Part shown: positions 1 to 8,052 of the stretch, piece after piece
Position numbering within the stretch: the first letter of the stretch is position 1
Layout: every line of letters starts with the position of its first letter
Notes under the pieces: generated by a model
The model's input: only the letters and a program-made list of their open reading frames with translations
What the model was told of the DNA's origin: nothing
The model's database searches: none
DNA from: Nostoc sp. C052
Lineage (GTDB): Bacteria; Cyanobacteriota; Cyanobacteriia; Cyanobacteriales; Nostocaceae
Direction: 5' to 3'
NCBI RefSeq assembly: GCF_013393905.1
Contig: NZ_CP040272.1
Coordinates: forward strand, 7,697,501 to 7,761,500
DNA: 64,000 nucleotides
Position numbers and translations under genes: made by a program

Positions 1-59
1 GCGCCAATAGACTAATACGGTTCATTTAAGGGCTATTGGTGTAGATAATGGGTCTTTTA

Positions 60-79
60 AGACGCGATTTATCGCGTCT
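60..79. repeat. Dispersed short palindrome (AGACGCGAT family)
   Basis: Two 9-base arms, AGACGCGAT and ATCGCGTCT, flank a TT centre and pair perfectly. Relatives occur at about 3461-3482, 7955, 11361-11388 and 21225-21247, so this is a dispersed family and not a gene-specific terminator. Confidence 0.7.
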
Positions 80-167
80 CCACATGAGGGCTTTGGGTTG
101 CTCTGAACTGTATTGAATTATAGATGTTGGCGTCAGCTTTTTCCTTTGGGAAAAGGGGAATATTACA

Positions 168-878
168 TTAATCAAGCGGACTTCTCATAACACCAACTTG
201 TGGAACCAAAACTTGATTTCTTTCTATTTTGGGTAAAAGAGCTTCTTTGAGCATCTCAGTTAGATAAATCTGTCCGCAGCAGTTACCGATAGTAGCGATG
301 GAAGACATGTGAAAATCCACTGAAAAATCTCCAACTGCATCGCCAACAAAGAAAACTTGTATATCTCTCATTAAAGCATCTAGTGCAGTAGCCATGCAGC
401 CAATATGGCTGTAAACACCTGTGATGATTAACTGGTCTGTTTTTAAAGCCTTTAAGGTATCTGCCAAATTGCTTTTGTAGAACGCACTATATTTATGCTT
501 AACTATAATGCGATCGCAGCTATAATCTGGCTTAATCTCATCTACAATTTCAGTGTCATCTACCGTGTTAGTCATCCCACCTCCCCAAAAATCGTAGAGC
601 AAACCACGTTGTTCAATACGCTCACAAGGACTAGCAACAGTGTATATAACAGGTATATGAGCCGCAACACAAGCTTCTCTAATTGCTTTTACGTTCTCAA
701 TTAAACGTCTACCTGGTTTTTCACTTCCACCCATTAAAGGTCTTAGGTAATACTTCTGCATATCATGAATTAACAGTGCTGTTCTTGAGGGCATAACTTG
801 CCATTGAACTCGGTTATATTGCAGACATTCTGTTCCAGGCAACTGATATGGACGGCAACCTGAACTTAGTTTACTCAT
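168..878 (-). CDS. Isochorismatase family protein (EntB/DhbB N-domain type)
   Basis: A 236-residue stand-alone isochorismatase domain. It should cleave the vinyl ether of isochorismate, or of an amino analogue, to give a dihydro-dihydroxybenzoate and pyruvate in the cytoplasm. The motifs LLIHDMQKYY (catalytic Asp39), IIVKHKYSAF (Lys) and GVYSHIGCMATALDA match the EntB/PhzD pattern closely. Unlike EntB there is no C-terminal aryl-carrier domain, so any carrier must be supplied elsewhere, such as the carrier domain encoded at 3520-6660. The start at 878 is chosen because GGAG lies 7 bases upstream; the frame stays open 23 codons further but without a ribosome site. It is the last gene of a minus-strand cluster, 95 bases after the aldo/keto reductase. 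A PhzD-like aminated substrate cannot be excluded. Confidence 0.88.
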   Translation of the reverse strand: MSKLSSGCRPYQLPGTECLQYNRVQWQVMPSRTALLIHDMQKYYLRPLMGGSEKPGRRLIENVKAIREACVAAHIPVIYTVASPCERIEQRGLLYDFWGGGMTNTVDDTEIVDEIKPDYSCDRIIVKHKYSAFYKSNLADTLKALKTDQLIITGVYSHIGCMATALDALMRDIQVFFVGDAVGDFSVDFHMSSIATIGNCCGQIYLTEMLKEALLPKIERNQVLVPQVGVMRSPLD

Positions 879-973
879 TTTAGTTCTCCAAATATAATTA
901 TTTATTCTGTGAGCTAAGTACTTTTGGTCTAAATGGCAATAAGACAATTTAGATGTGGGTTTTGGAATATAAG

Positions 974-1972
974 CTATCCTGCCGGTGTTGGTGCATCTTT
1001 CCTAAGCAACCCTTTCAGCTGTAACTCTGCCCAAAATTCATCAGGGATTTTCTGCTGTAATAAACTAAAGTTTTCGTTCACCTGTTCGACTGTTGCCGCA
1101 CCGGGTATAATCGCAGTGACAGCTGGGTGAGCCAAAGCAAATTGAGAGGCTGCTGCTTTTAAGGAAACTTGGTAGCGATCGCACACCGCTTCTATCTGTC
1201 GTACTCGTTCTAAAATCTCTAATGGCGCATCTGCGTAATCATATTTAGCTCCTGGCTGCGCTCCTGTTGCTAAAATACCGCTATTATAAGTACCGCCCAA
1301 AATAACACTAATGTTTTTCTTTATACATAAAGGTAAGAGTTCTGCCATAGCACTTTGGTCTAGGAGGGTATAACGACCGGCTAACAAAAAGCAGTCGAAG
1401 TCCCCTTCATGAGCGAATCTAACCAACATCTCCCACTGCTTCATTCCAACACTAATAGCTTGGATAACACCTTGGCTGCGTAATTTTTCTAAGGCTGGAT
1501 ATGCTGACTCAATCGCTTCTGTGTAATGGTCGTCAGGATCGTGAATATGTAAAATATCAATGCGATCGCACCTCAGACGGGTTAGGCTTTCTTCAAATGA
1601 GCGCATAATGCCGTCATAGCTGAAATCGAAGATCGGTTGGAAGGGAAGCGGATTGACAAAAATTTTCTTTCCCCGATCCTTACCCAAAGTTGGCACCAGA
1701 GTACGACCGACTTTAGTTGCCAGTATAAAGCGATCGCGAGGGATTTCTGCTAACGCTTTACCCAACCGCTGTTCGCTTTTGCCTGACCCATAGAAAGGTG
1801 CTGTGTCAAACAAGTTTAATCCTAACGACAGGCTGCGATGTACCACTTTCACAGCTTGTTCTTCTGACATATCCTCATACATCCCTCCCAAGGAAGTACA
1901 TCCCAGACCCAGACGAGTCACCTCCAGACTGGTGTTTCCCAGACTCTTTTTCTTCAACGGATTTATTGTCAC
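974..1972 (-). CDS. Aldo/keto reductase family oxidoreductase
   Basis: A 332-residue NAD(P)H-dependent (alpha/beta)8-barrel reductase, full length for the family. Near the N-terminus are TSLEVTRLGLGCTSLGG and FDTAPFYGSGKSEQRLG, carrying the catalytic Asp and Tyr. ILATKVG supplies the Lys and ILHIHDPD the His. The pattern resembles the L-fucose/D-threo-aldose dehydrogenase branch. Its start overlaps the stop of the upstream chorismate enzyme by 4 bases, so the two are very probably co-translated. In this context it could reduce an aryl aldehyde released by the reductase domain of the 1046-residue protein, or act on the ring; the true substrate cannot be read from sequence. Confidence 0.9.
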   Translation of the reverse strand: MTINPLKKKSLGNTSLEVTRLGLGCTSLGGMYEDMSEEQAVKVVHRSLSLGLNLFDTAPFYGSGKSEQRLGKALAEIPRDRFILATKVGRTLVPTLGKDRGKKIFVNPLPFQPIFDFSYDGIMRSFEESLTRLRCDRIDILHIHDPDDHYTEAIESAYPALEKLRSQGVIQAISVGMKQWEMLVRFAHEGDFDCFLLAGRYTLLDQSAMAELLPLCIKKNISVILGGTYNSGILATGAQPGAKYDYADAPLEILERVRQIEAVCDRYQVSLKAAASQFALAHPAVTAIIPGAATVEQVNENFSLLQQKIPDEFWAELQLKGLLRKDAPTPAG

Positions 1973-3267
1973 TTTCCTAACCTCACACCTAGTAATTTTG
2001 CGGAACTAGTAGCCTTTGAAATAATTTCCGCTGATTCACTACTCAAAGTCGATCCTTTCTTTAACCCTGCTCCCACAATCATTTCGGCAACTTCGCTCTT
2101 TTCCGTCTTGAAAATAGAACGGATAGACACTAAACTTTCCAGAAAACCAGGAGTTCGGAGAAAAAAGCAACCACCATAGTAACCACGAGTCCTACCTTCT
2201 AATTGTTGAATAGCAATTTGTGTGTGGCTATCTTGTGTTCCAGTAGCCGGACTAGGTGTAAGATGAGCTAAAGTCCAGAGCATAGAAGTATCGCTCTGAT
2301 GAGGTTTTTCAAAAGCTGAGTGAAAGTGTGTGATTTTGTCAAATTCAACTAAGTTACAGTCCGCTGTTAGTTCAAGTTTTCCTACTACGCCTTCTACAAT
2401 GGAGCGCAGAGTATTTCGGGCAGCTTGATGTTCATCCATTAAACTGCTTTTGTCGAAATCCGTCCCTTTTTGAAAGGTTCCAGCAAGAATTTGCACTTTA
2501 AGTTTTGCATCAGTAATAGAAATAAATCGTTCTGGTGTACAGCTGATAAGATCCCAATTCTTACTCTTCATCAAAAACCCTTGAGGGAAATGAGTTTTGA
2601 CGGAAGAGAGCCAGGAATTATGCAAGTCAGCATTAATAGATACTGGAAAGTTTACTGACACTACCAAATGGTCAATATCTAATCTTTGTCGAATTTCCAA
2701 GCCGTGAGTCACCACTTTATTGACTTCTTCAACTATGTGGTTGTCAATTAGGATCTGAGGTAAACCATCATTAGTGAGGCATTTTACCCTTGCAGTTTCC
2801 CAACTTATACCGTTATGGGGAAGCAAGCTACACGCAGCGTTAGCGAATCTTGTCTGCGATACGCTACGCGAATGAGCTTCACCTGCAAGGAATTCCTCGG
2901 TATTTCCTGCTTGCATTACAAAAACAAGAGATTCTCCTTGAATTTGTTCTGAAATTAGAAATGAATCAGTTATCCAATGCAGTTTTTCATCTAGTAAGGA
3001 TCTGCACTCAGACCCGATAATACCTGAAGCGGTAAGATTGTGGTCTTCAATCCAATTGTCTAGATATATCAACAGTTCGCCCAGATTTTTTGGAGTATTT
3101 GAATGATTTTTCAACTCCTTGAAAGCGCCATCTACTAATACCTTTAACTGACCATCAATGTGTACCACTTCAAGGTTTAACAATGGCAATACACATCGCA
3201 CAGACTTCGTTTCAGTATGCCAAACCCACATTTTCGAGCATCCTTGAGAGTTAACAACAATATGCAT
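1969..3267 (-). CDS. Chorismate-binding enzyme, probable isochorismate synthase
   Basis: A 432-residue member of the isochorismate synthase/anthranilate synthase I/PabB superfamily. The C-terminal half has the family signatures ILAGTFQKG, TPSPATGTQ, EGRTRGYYGG and IVGAGLKKGSTLSSES, in the usual order. The adjacent isochorismatase makes isochorismate the likely product, feeding a dihydroxybenzoate-type pathway. No glutamine amidotransferase domain is fused or adjacent, which argues against an anthranilate or amino-deoxyisochorismate synthase, although free ammonia could serve. Residues about 131-150 (AHSRSVSQTRF...) are encoded by a GC-rich interspersed repeat that has entered in frame. The ATG at 3267 has no clear ribosome site. 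The 252-base gap to the next gene upstream may hold its own promoter. Confidence 0.8.
   Translation of the reverse strand: MHIVVNSQGCSKMWVWHTETKSVRCVLPLLNLEVVHIDGQLKVLVDGAFKELKNHSNTPKNLGELLIYLDNWIEDHNLTASGIIGSECRSLLDEKLHWITDSFLISEQIQGESLVFVMQAGNTEEFLAGEAHSRSVSQTRFANAACSLLPHNGISWETARVKCLTNDGLPQILIDNHIVEEVNKVVTHGLEIRQRLDIDHLVVSVNFPVSINADLHNSWLSSVKTHFPQGFLMKSKNWDLISCTPERFISITDAKLKVQILAGTFQKGTDFDKSSLMDEHQAARNTLRSIVEGVVGKLELTADCNLVEFDKITHFHSAFEKPHQSDTSMLWTLAHLTPSPATGTQDSHTQIAIQQLEGRTRGYYGGCFFLRTPGFLESLVSIRSIFKTEKSEVAEMIVGAGLKKGSTLSSESAEIISKATSSAKLLGVRLGK
2818..2880. repeat. Interspersed GC-rich repeat inside a coding region
   Basis: The minus strand reads CGCGTAGCGTATCGCAGAC and then a second arm with GCTAACGCTGCGTG. 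It resembles the GCGTAGCGTCTCG repeats of the intergenic mosaic near 7900. It stays in frame within the chorismate enzyme. Confidence 0.5.
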
Positions 3268-3469
3268 TCATTGCATTTACAGTCTATTTTTATCTAATGC
3301 CAATTCTCTGCAAACTTGCATTCAGTAATTATTTTTAATTGGCGGTTATTTTAATAAATAATCCAGTGCATTTTTTCGGAAGCTTTGTATATTCAAAACA
3401 CATTATTTTATAGAATTATACATAGCATAATACAATTCATATAAGACCAAAACACTTGTAGAGACGGCA

Positions 3470-3511
3470 ATTTATCGCGTCTAGAAAACCCAAAGTTTTT
3501 GCCAGTAGCCC
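3470..3511. repeat. 42-bp dispersed repeat, copy 1
   Basis: Starts ATTTATCGCGTCT, continues GAAAACCCAAA and ends GCCAGTAGCCC. A near-identical copy in the same orientation is at 7955-7996. It lies just after the stop of the 1046-residue gene's downstream neighbourhood, between two genes of the cluster. Confidence 0.75.
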
Positions 3512-3519
3512 GTAAAAAT

Positions 3520-6500
3520 TTAAACATTTGAGACAATGCTCTTTTTAGCTGAGTCAAGCCAGCGACTACGAATGAAATATGAGAAATAGGTATTCAGTAA
3601 TTGCTCATTAACGGGAGGGCATATTATAGAACTACCTGCAAGTGCATTCTGTGTTGCCAAACAACTAAGTTGGGGATCTGTTAATTGCTGATGCTGCTCA
3701 GAACTAGAGAGCTTTTCTTGAGGCATTTTTTTGAGGAAGAAGGGCAAAAGATGATAGAGGGGATTTTCTCTGGAGCGTAGACTATTGCTTAGTTGATTTT
3801 GCCAATCTTGATAAGCAATATGCGTTAGAGGATAGCCCAAAGAGCGGATAAAATATGTCAGATAAATCCAATCAGATGGTTGAGGATTATTTAAATGAAA
3901 AGCCTTTCCTATGGAATCTTTTTGTTTCGATAAATAAACAATACTTTGACTGAGATAATCTACGGGGGCTAAATCTAATTTATCAGTAATATCTGTCATA
4001 CTACACATTTGAATACAGCCTTTGATAGTACGGCAGATGACATCATCTTTATACCAAGCACCTGTTTGACTATGCCCAGAAATAAATGGTGGTCTGTAAA
4101 TAGAAACTGGAATTCCTCGATCGCGTGCCATCATTACCAGTTTTTCTGCTACCCATTTACTCTGAGAATAAGCGAGTTTCATTCCCTTATTATGAATGAG
4201 TTTATCTGATTCAGTTACGATCTTTCCTGAATAAGCAGATGACTCAAAAACAGCAACGGTGGAAATGTAATGTACTGGCTTAGTTTTTACAAGACTCGCC
4301 AATCTAAGAATTTCTTGAGTTCCTAAAACATTGGTAGGCTTTAATGCAGAGTAGGGATAGACATAGTTGATCCAAGCAGCATTATGATAGATGACATCGA
4401 TTAGGCTGCTCATCTTTTGAAACTCTTCTGATGATAAACCTAAAAGTGGTTGAGATAAATCTCCCAAAATAGGAATAATTCTAGAAGCTAAATCTTCATT
4501 CCAAATTCCATAGGAATCTAAATTATTTTTAATCCTAATTTTGCCTGATTCAGTATCAGCAGAACGTACAAGACAATAAATATTCGCCTGGGTTTGCTGC
4601 AAAAGTTCTTGGAGTAAAAAAGCTCCTAAAAATCCTGTAGCTCCAGTCAAAAAAATAGAATCTGGCTCACTTACAAATGACTCAAATGGATATTCTGGGA
4701 ATATTGTAGAGTCCAAAACTGCTTCTGAATTTAAATCTGTCGCTAACTCTGTTGAGTCAGGTTTTGAGGGAATTGTATTCTTCGCTGCTAATTGCTGAAT
4801 TAATAGATTTACTATTTGGTTGATATTGGAATCACCAAGCAAAATTTCTATGGGTATGTTTACTCCTAATTCTGTATCAATACGATTCTTAAGATCGATA
4901 TTCGTGAGAGAATCAAGCCTGAGTCCGCTCAAAGGCTTTTCTGTATCCAAATATTGGGATGAATCTATTTCTAAAACTTTTAAAAATTGCTTTTTAACGT
5001 AGGCAACTAATAATTCTTGGCGTTGACTAAAAGAAGCGTCATCTAATTGTTGCAGAAACTCAACTCGTAGGTTCAATGGTTGCTCATCAGCAGTTTCTTC
5101 TTGAATTTTTATCAGTTCTTGTTGCACTAAAATCCGACGCAAAATTTTTCCAGCAGATGATTTGGGAATTTTATCTACAATTTCTAGCCTGCGGATTCTT
5201 TTATGAGATGCAACTTGTCCAGCGACAAACTCCATAATTTGCTCTGGCGTAGCTGCGCTTTTAAGAACGACAAAAGCTTTGGGAACTTCACCACTACTCG
5301 GATGGGGACTGGGAATTACACAAGCATCTGCGATCGCAGGATGACTCAGCAATACTGCCTCTAATTCTGCTGGCGCTATGGAATATCCATTGCACTTAAT
5401 TAATTCTTTAATCCGATCGACTATGTAAATATAGCCGTCTTCATCAGCATAGACAACATCACCCGTATGAAACCAACCGTCTCGATCGATGGCGTTGGCA
5501 GTTGCTTCAGGATTATGTAAATATCCTTTCATTAGCTGCGGGCCGCGTATCCACATTTCTCCTGGTTGATTGGCAGCTAATGGCTGTTGGCTATCAATAT
5601 CTACAATTTGACATTCCACATTTCTGATACATTGACCAACTGAGCCAGGTTTGCTCTCATAACATTCATCGGGAGCGTGCAGGTTCACACAGGTTTCTGT
5701 GGTTCCATATATTTGCTTGATGACGCAATCAGAAAGACGCTTTTTACAATCTTCGATCAATTCACGGCTGAGTGGCGCTGCTGAAGAAGTAATTACCCGC
5801 AAGCTGGAAAGATCGTATTTAACCACTATTGGCTGTTTTACTAGCGCTAGCACAATTGGCGGCACGATATGGGTACGGGTAATTTTATGCTTCTCGATCA
5901 GGCTCAAAAATGTCTCCAAATCGAAGCGCGGCATTGTCACAATTGTGGCACCACAAGCAAGGCTGTAATTTAGCATCAGCATCCCGTAGGCATGAAAAAA
6001 CGGCAGAATTCCGATGAGTGTATCAGCCTCGGTAATCGGTTCGCAGTTTTGGAATTCGTAAAGGTTTGCCTGAAACGTATAGTGGCTATGCATCACACCT
6101 TTGGGTAAACCAGTGGTGCCACCAGAGTACAACAACAACATCAAATCTTCTTTGGGATCGATTTGTACTTCTGGAACTTCCCCTTTGCTCTCTAAAAGCA
6201 CAGAAAATGAAGTAGTTCCAGCCGCCTCACCAAACACAAACACTTCCTCTACCCTTGAGTAACTGACAGCTTCTAATGCCTGCGCTACCAGGTCAGGGAT
6301 TGTGATTAAATATTTTGCACCAGCATTATTTAGTTGATATGTCAGTTCTTCTACCGTGTAGGATGGGTTGACTGTGGTGATGACTCCACCCAAAGTGATG
6401 ACGGCATGGAAAGCGATCGCATACTCAGGAATATTAGGACTATAAATAGCTAAAACATCACCCTTGGAAAAGCCACGCGCCGCCAAGCTAGCAGCAACTC

Positions 6501-6660
6501 GACCGATGAAATCTTCTAATTGTCCATAGGTTACTATGCGATCGCTCAGTCCTTCAATGAAGGCAGGTTTGTCGGCTAATTCTACTGCCCTTTGCAATAC
6601 AAATTTTGTTAGTGGCTGTTCTGGGATCGAAATATCAGGATATGGACTGCGAAAAATCAT
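3520..6660 (-). CDS. Adenylation-carrier-thioester reductase (4CL-like carboxylate reductase)
   Basis: A 1046-residue three-part enzyme. Residues about 20-520 form an AMP-forming ligase of 4-coumarate-CoA-ligase type: A3 loop YSGGTTGLPKG at 178-188, YGTTE near 318, GWFHTGD near 395, and the C-terminal catalytic Lys in KSSAGKILRR near 505. Residues 545-625 are a phosphopantetheine carrier with LRLDSL (Ser584). Residues 665-920 are an NAD(P)H thioester reductase with TGATGFLG at 672-679 and the YSQSK dyad (Tyr831, Lys835). Such enzymes activate a carboxylate, tether it and release an aldehyde or alcohol. Bacterial carboxylic acid reductases have the same order but are about 1170 residues. The 4CL-like domain and the neighbouring isochorismate genes point to an aromatic acid, by inference. 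No clear ribosome site precedes ATG 6660. Confidence 0.88.
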   Translation of the reverse strand: MIFRSPYPDISIPEQPLTKFVLQRAVELADKPAFIEGLSDRIVTYGQLEDFIGRVAASLAARGFSKGDVLAIYSPNIPEYAIAFHAVITLGGVITTVNPSYTVEELTYQLNNAGAKYLITIPDLVAQALEAVSYSRVEEVFVFGEAAGTTSFSVLLESKGEVPEVQIDPKEDLMLLLYSGGTTGLPKGVMHSHYTFQANLYEFQNCEPITEADTLIGILPFFHAYGMLMLNYSLACGATIVTMPRFDLETFLSLIEKHKITRTHIVPPIVLALVKQPIVVKYDLSSLRVITSSAAPLSRELIEDCKKRLSDCVIKQIYGTTETCVNLHAPDECYESKPGSVGQCIRNVECQIVDIDSQQPLAANQPGEMWIRGPQLMKGYLHNPEATANAIDRDGWFHTGDVVYADEDGYIYIVDRIKELIKCNGYSIAPAELEAVLLSHPAIADACVIPSPHPSSGEVPKAFVVLKSAATPEQIMEFVAGQVASHKRIRRLEIVDKIPKSSAGKILRRILVQQELIKIQEETADEQPLNLRVEFLQQLDDASFSQRQELLVAYVKKQFLKVLEIDSSQYLDTEKPLSGLRLDSLTNIDLKNRIDTELGVNIPIEILLGDSNINQIVNLLIQQLAAKNTIPSKPDSTELATDLNSEAVLDSTIFPEYPFESFVSEPDSIFLTGATGFLGAFLLQELLQQTQANIYCLVRSADTESGKIRIKNNLDSYGIWNEDLASRIIPILGDLSQPLLGLSSEEFQKMSSLIDVIYHNAAWINYVYPYSALKPTNVLGTQEILRLASLVKTKPVHYISTVAVFESSAYSGKIVTESDKLIHNKGMKLAYSQSKWVAEKLVMMARDRGIPVSIYRPPFISGHSQTGAWYKDDVICRTIKGCIQMCSMTDITDKLDLAPVDYLSQSIVYLSKQKDSIGKAFHLNNPQPSDWIYLTYFIRSLGYPLTHIAYQDWQNQLSNSLRSRENPLYHLLPFFLKKMPQEKLSSSEQHQQLTDPQLSCLATQNALAGSSIICPPVNEQLLNTYFSYFIRSRWLDSAKKSIVSNV

Positions 6661-6777
6661 CGAATTTTATGATACATAGATTTTGTAAAAAAGGGCAGAG
6701 TAAGATTTATAGCTTAGAAGCACCACAAAAATAGCCTGGATATCATATCAAGCTCTACCCGCTTTTATGGTCAATTT

Positions 6778-7281
6778 TTAGATAGGATAAAGCGAAGAAT
6801 GTCCATTAGGATAGAGTGTCTGAATTTTCTTTTTAAATAAAGCTCTATCTTCTGCATAATGAGCTTCTAATTGCTTAACCACATTCTCAGAAACTCCTAA
6901 TCTGGCTGCAATTTTGCGTACAGATGCTTTTTCACCATCGTTATATTCACCATCAGCAGCAGAAGCTTCAATTGCAGTGTAGAGCAGTGCTTCTCTGGCT
7001 CCATCAGCTATAGAATCTTTCGAGAGTACCTGCTCTATATCTTCATTAGCTTGATAGTTTTGTAGCTCTTCAATTAACTTTTCAGAAGCTCCTTTTGCTG
7101 CTGTTAAGCCAACTACCCAGTCTCTCTCTGCTTGTGAGATTACACTATCTCCCTTAGCTGCTATGAGCAATGCTTTGGCAAATGCTTCTATTGCTCCTTG
7201 GGGTGGTTGCTTAAAATTTAGCGTGTATTTGTAAACCCAATCTCCAATAATTTTACGGGTGTCAGTAGTTGTTACTGTCAT
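6778..7281 (-). CDS. TerB-like domain protein
   Basis: A 167-residue soluble helical protein. The centre has the acidic helix pair typical of TerB/tellurite-resistance-like domains: LLIAAKGDSVISQAERDWV near residue 40 and a second, EASAADGEYNDGEKASVRKI, near residue 105. Two such halves suggest an internally duplicated fold. TerB proteins bind metal and are associated with membrane stress, but no other ter genes lie nearby, so no specific role is assigned. It is probably monocistronic. Direct repeats of GACAGTTAAG lie 60-110 bases upstream. Confidence 0.7.
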   Translation of the reverse strand: MTVTTTDTRKIIGDWVYKYTLNFKQPPQGAIEAFAKALLIAAKGDSVISQAERDWVVGLTAAKGASEKLIEELQNYQANEDIEQVLSKDSIADGAREALLYTAIEASAADGEYNDGEKASVRKIAARLGVSENVVKQLEAHYAEDRALFKKKIQTLYPNGHSSLYPI

Positions 7282-7338
7282 TTATTTATCCTTTTTTACT
7301 GCATTTTTATGCTATTAGAAACACAATATGGGTGCAAG

Positions 7339-7390
7339 GACAGATAAGACAGTTAAGCAGACAGTTAAGGAAAAAATCGAGACAGTTAAG
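7339..7390. promoter_or_regulatory. Direct repeats of GACAGTTAAG upstream of TerB-like gene
   Basis: Exact GACAGTTAAG copies start at 7348, 7360 and 7381, preceded by the variant GACAGATAAG at 7339. They lie 58-109 bases before the minus-strand start at 7281, where an activator or repressor array could sit. They could equally be a small tandem repeat with no function. Confidence 0.3.
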
Positions 7391-7578
7391 AGTCGGGTAT
7401 AAATATTTTTTGTTGAGATTATGGAGTGATTAGGTACTAGGAAACAATAGAAATAGAGTTTTAGCCTAATTTTTGTTTATTCACATAGTTATGCTTAATT
7501 GTACCCACATATTCACCCTGAATCGGAAAGTTTAATCTTTAAATTAAGCTGTTGCGCCTTTAATTTGCACTAATATTT

Positions 7579-7610
7579 TTCCAATATGATTGTGGGGTGG
7601 GCATCTTGCC
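7579..7610. repeat. Half copy of an inverted-repeat element
   Basis: TCCAATAT followed by TTGTGGGGTGGGCATCTTGCC matches one arm of the full element at 39546-39677 (20 of 21 bases in the core). The other arm is missing, so this is a decayed or solo end. Confidence 0.6.
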
Positions 7611-7611
7611 A

Positions 7612-7733
7612 TTGGTGTCAACTTAAGCTAAGAGCCTCTTCAAATCTCGTTTTCAGCCTCCAACTGGAAATGCTGATCCTGACTGCTATGCCGCCAGTAA
7701 GGGAGGCAGCAGCTAGTACCGCAAGGCGGAATT
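7612..7733. repeat. About 125-bp dispersed repeat, copy 1
   Basis: Begins GTGTCAACTTAAGC, then CTCGTTTTCAGCC, and contains GGAAATGCTG and a hairpin around GCCGCCAGTAAGGGAGGC. Related copies are at 18996-19119 and 22897-23033. It has diverged most at its 3' half. Confidence 0.6.
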
Positions 7734-7745
7734 AAAAATTAAAAA

Positions 7746-8006
7746 TTAAAAATCAATACAACGTAAGCGTTTCATTGATTTGGAATGGTGAGGCAGTCCG
7801 GTCTTCTCCCAAAGGGAGAGGCTCGCGCCTGCCATAGGATGCCCGAAGGGCTGTAGGGGGTTCCCCCCATGAGGAACTGCCGTTAGCGAGTATTCTCCCT
7901 TCGCGTAGCGTCTCGTAGAGAAGAGGAGACGCCAAGGGCGAACGAGCCTCAGCGATTTATCGCGTCTTGAAAACCCAAAATTGTTGCCAGTAGCCCTTGA
8001 ACCCAA
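7746..8006. repeat. Mosaic of interspersed repeats, no gene
   Basis: This stretch between the TerB-like and GGDEF genes holds stacked repeats: AAATTAAAAATTAAAAAT, the GCGTAGCGTCTCGTAGAGAAG type, ACGCCAAGGGCGAACG (again at 15557-15572) and copy 2 of the 42-bp repeat at 7955-7996. Open frames here have no ribosome site and a repeat-like composition, so they are not called as genes. Confidence 0.65.
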
Positions 8007-8052
8007 GCGTATTGGTATAAAAACTAGTTCTAAGGAACTTCCAAGAAATAAA

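Noticed and set aside
7746..8006. Open frames of 60-86 codons between the TerB-like and GGDEF genes
   Set aside because: They consist of stacked interspersed repeats found elsewhere in the window, and lack a ribosome site.
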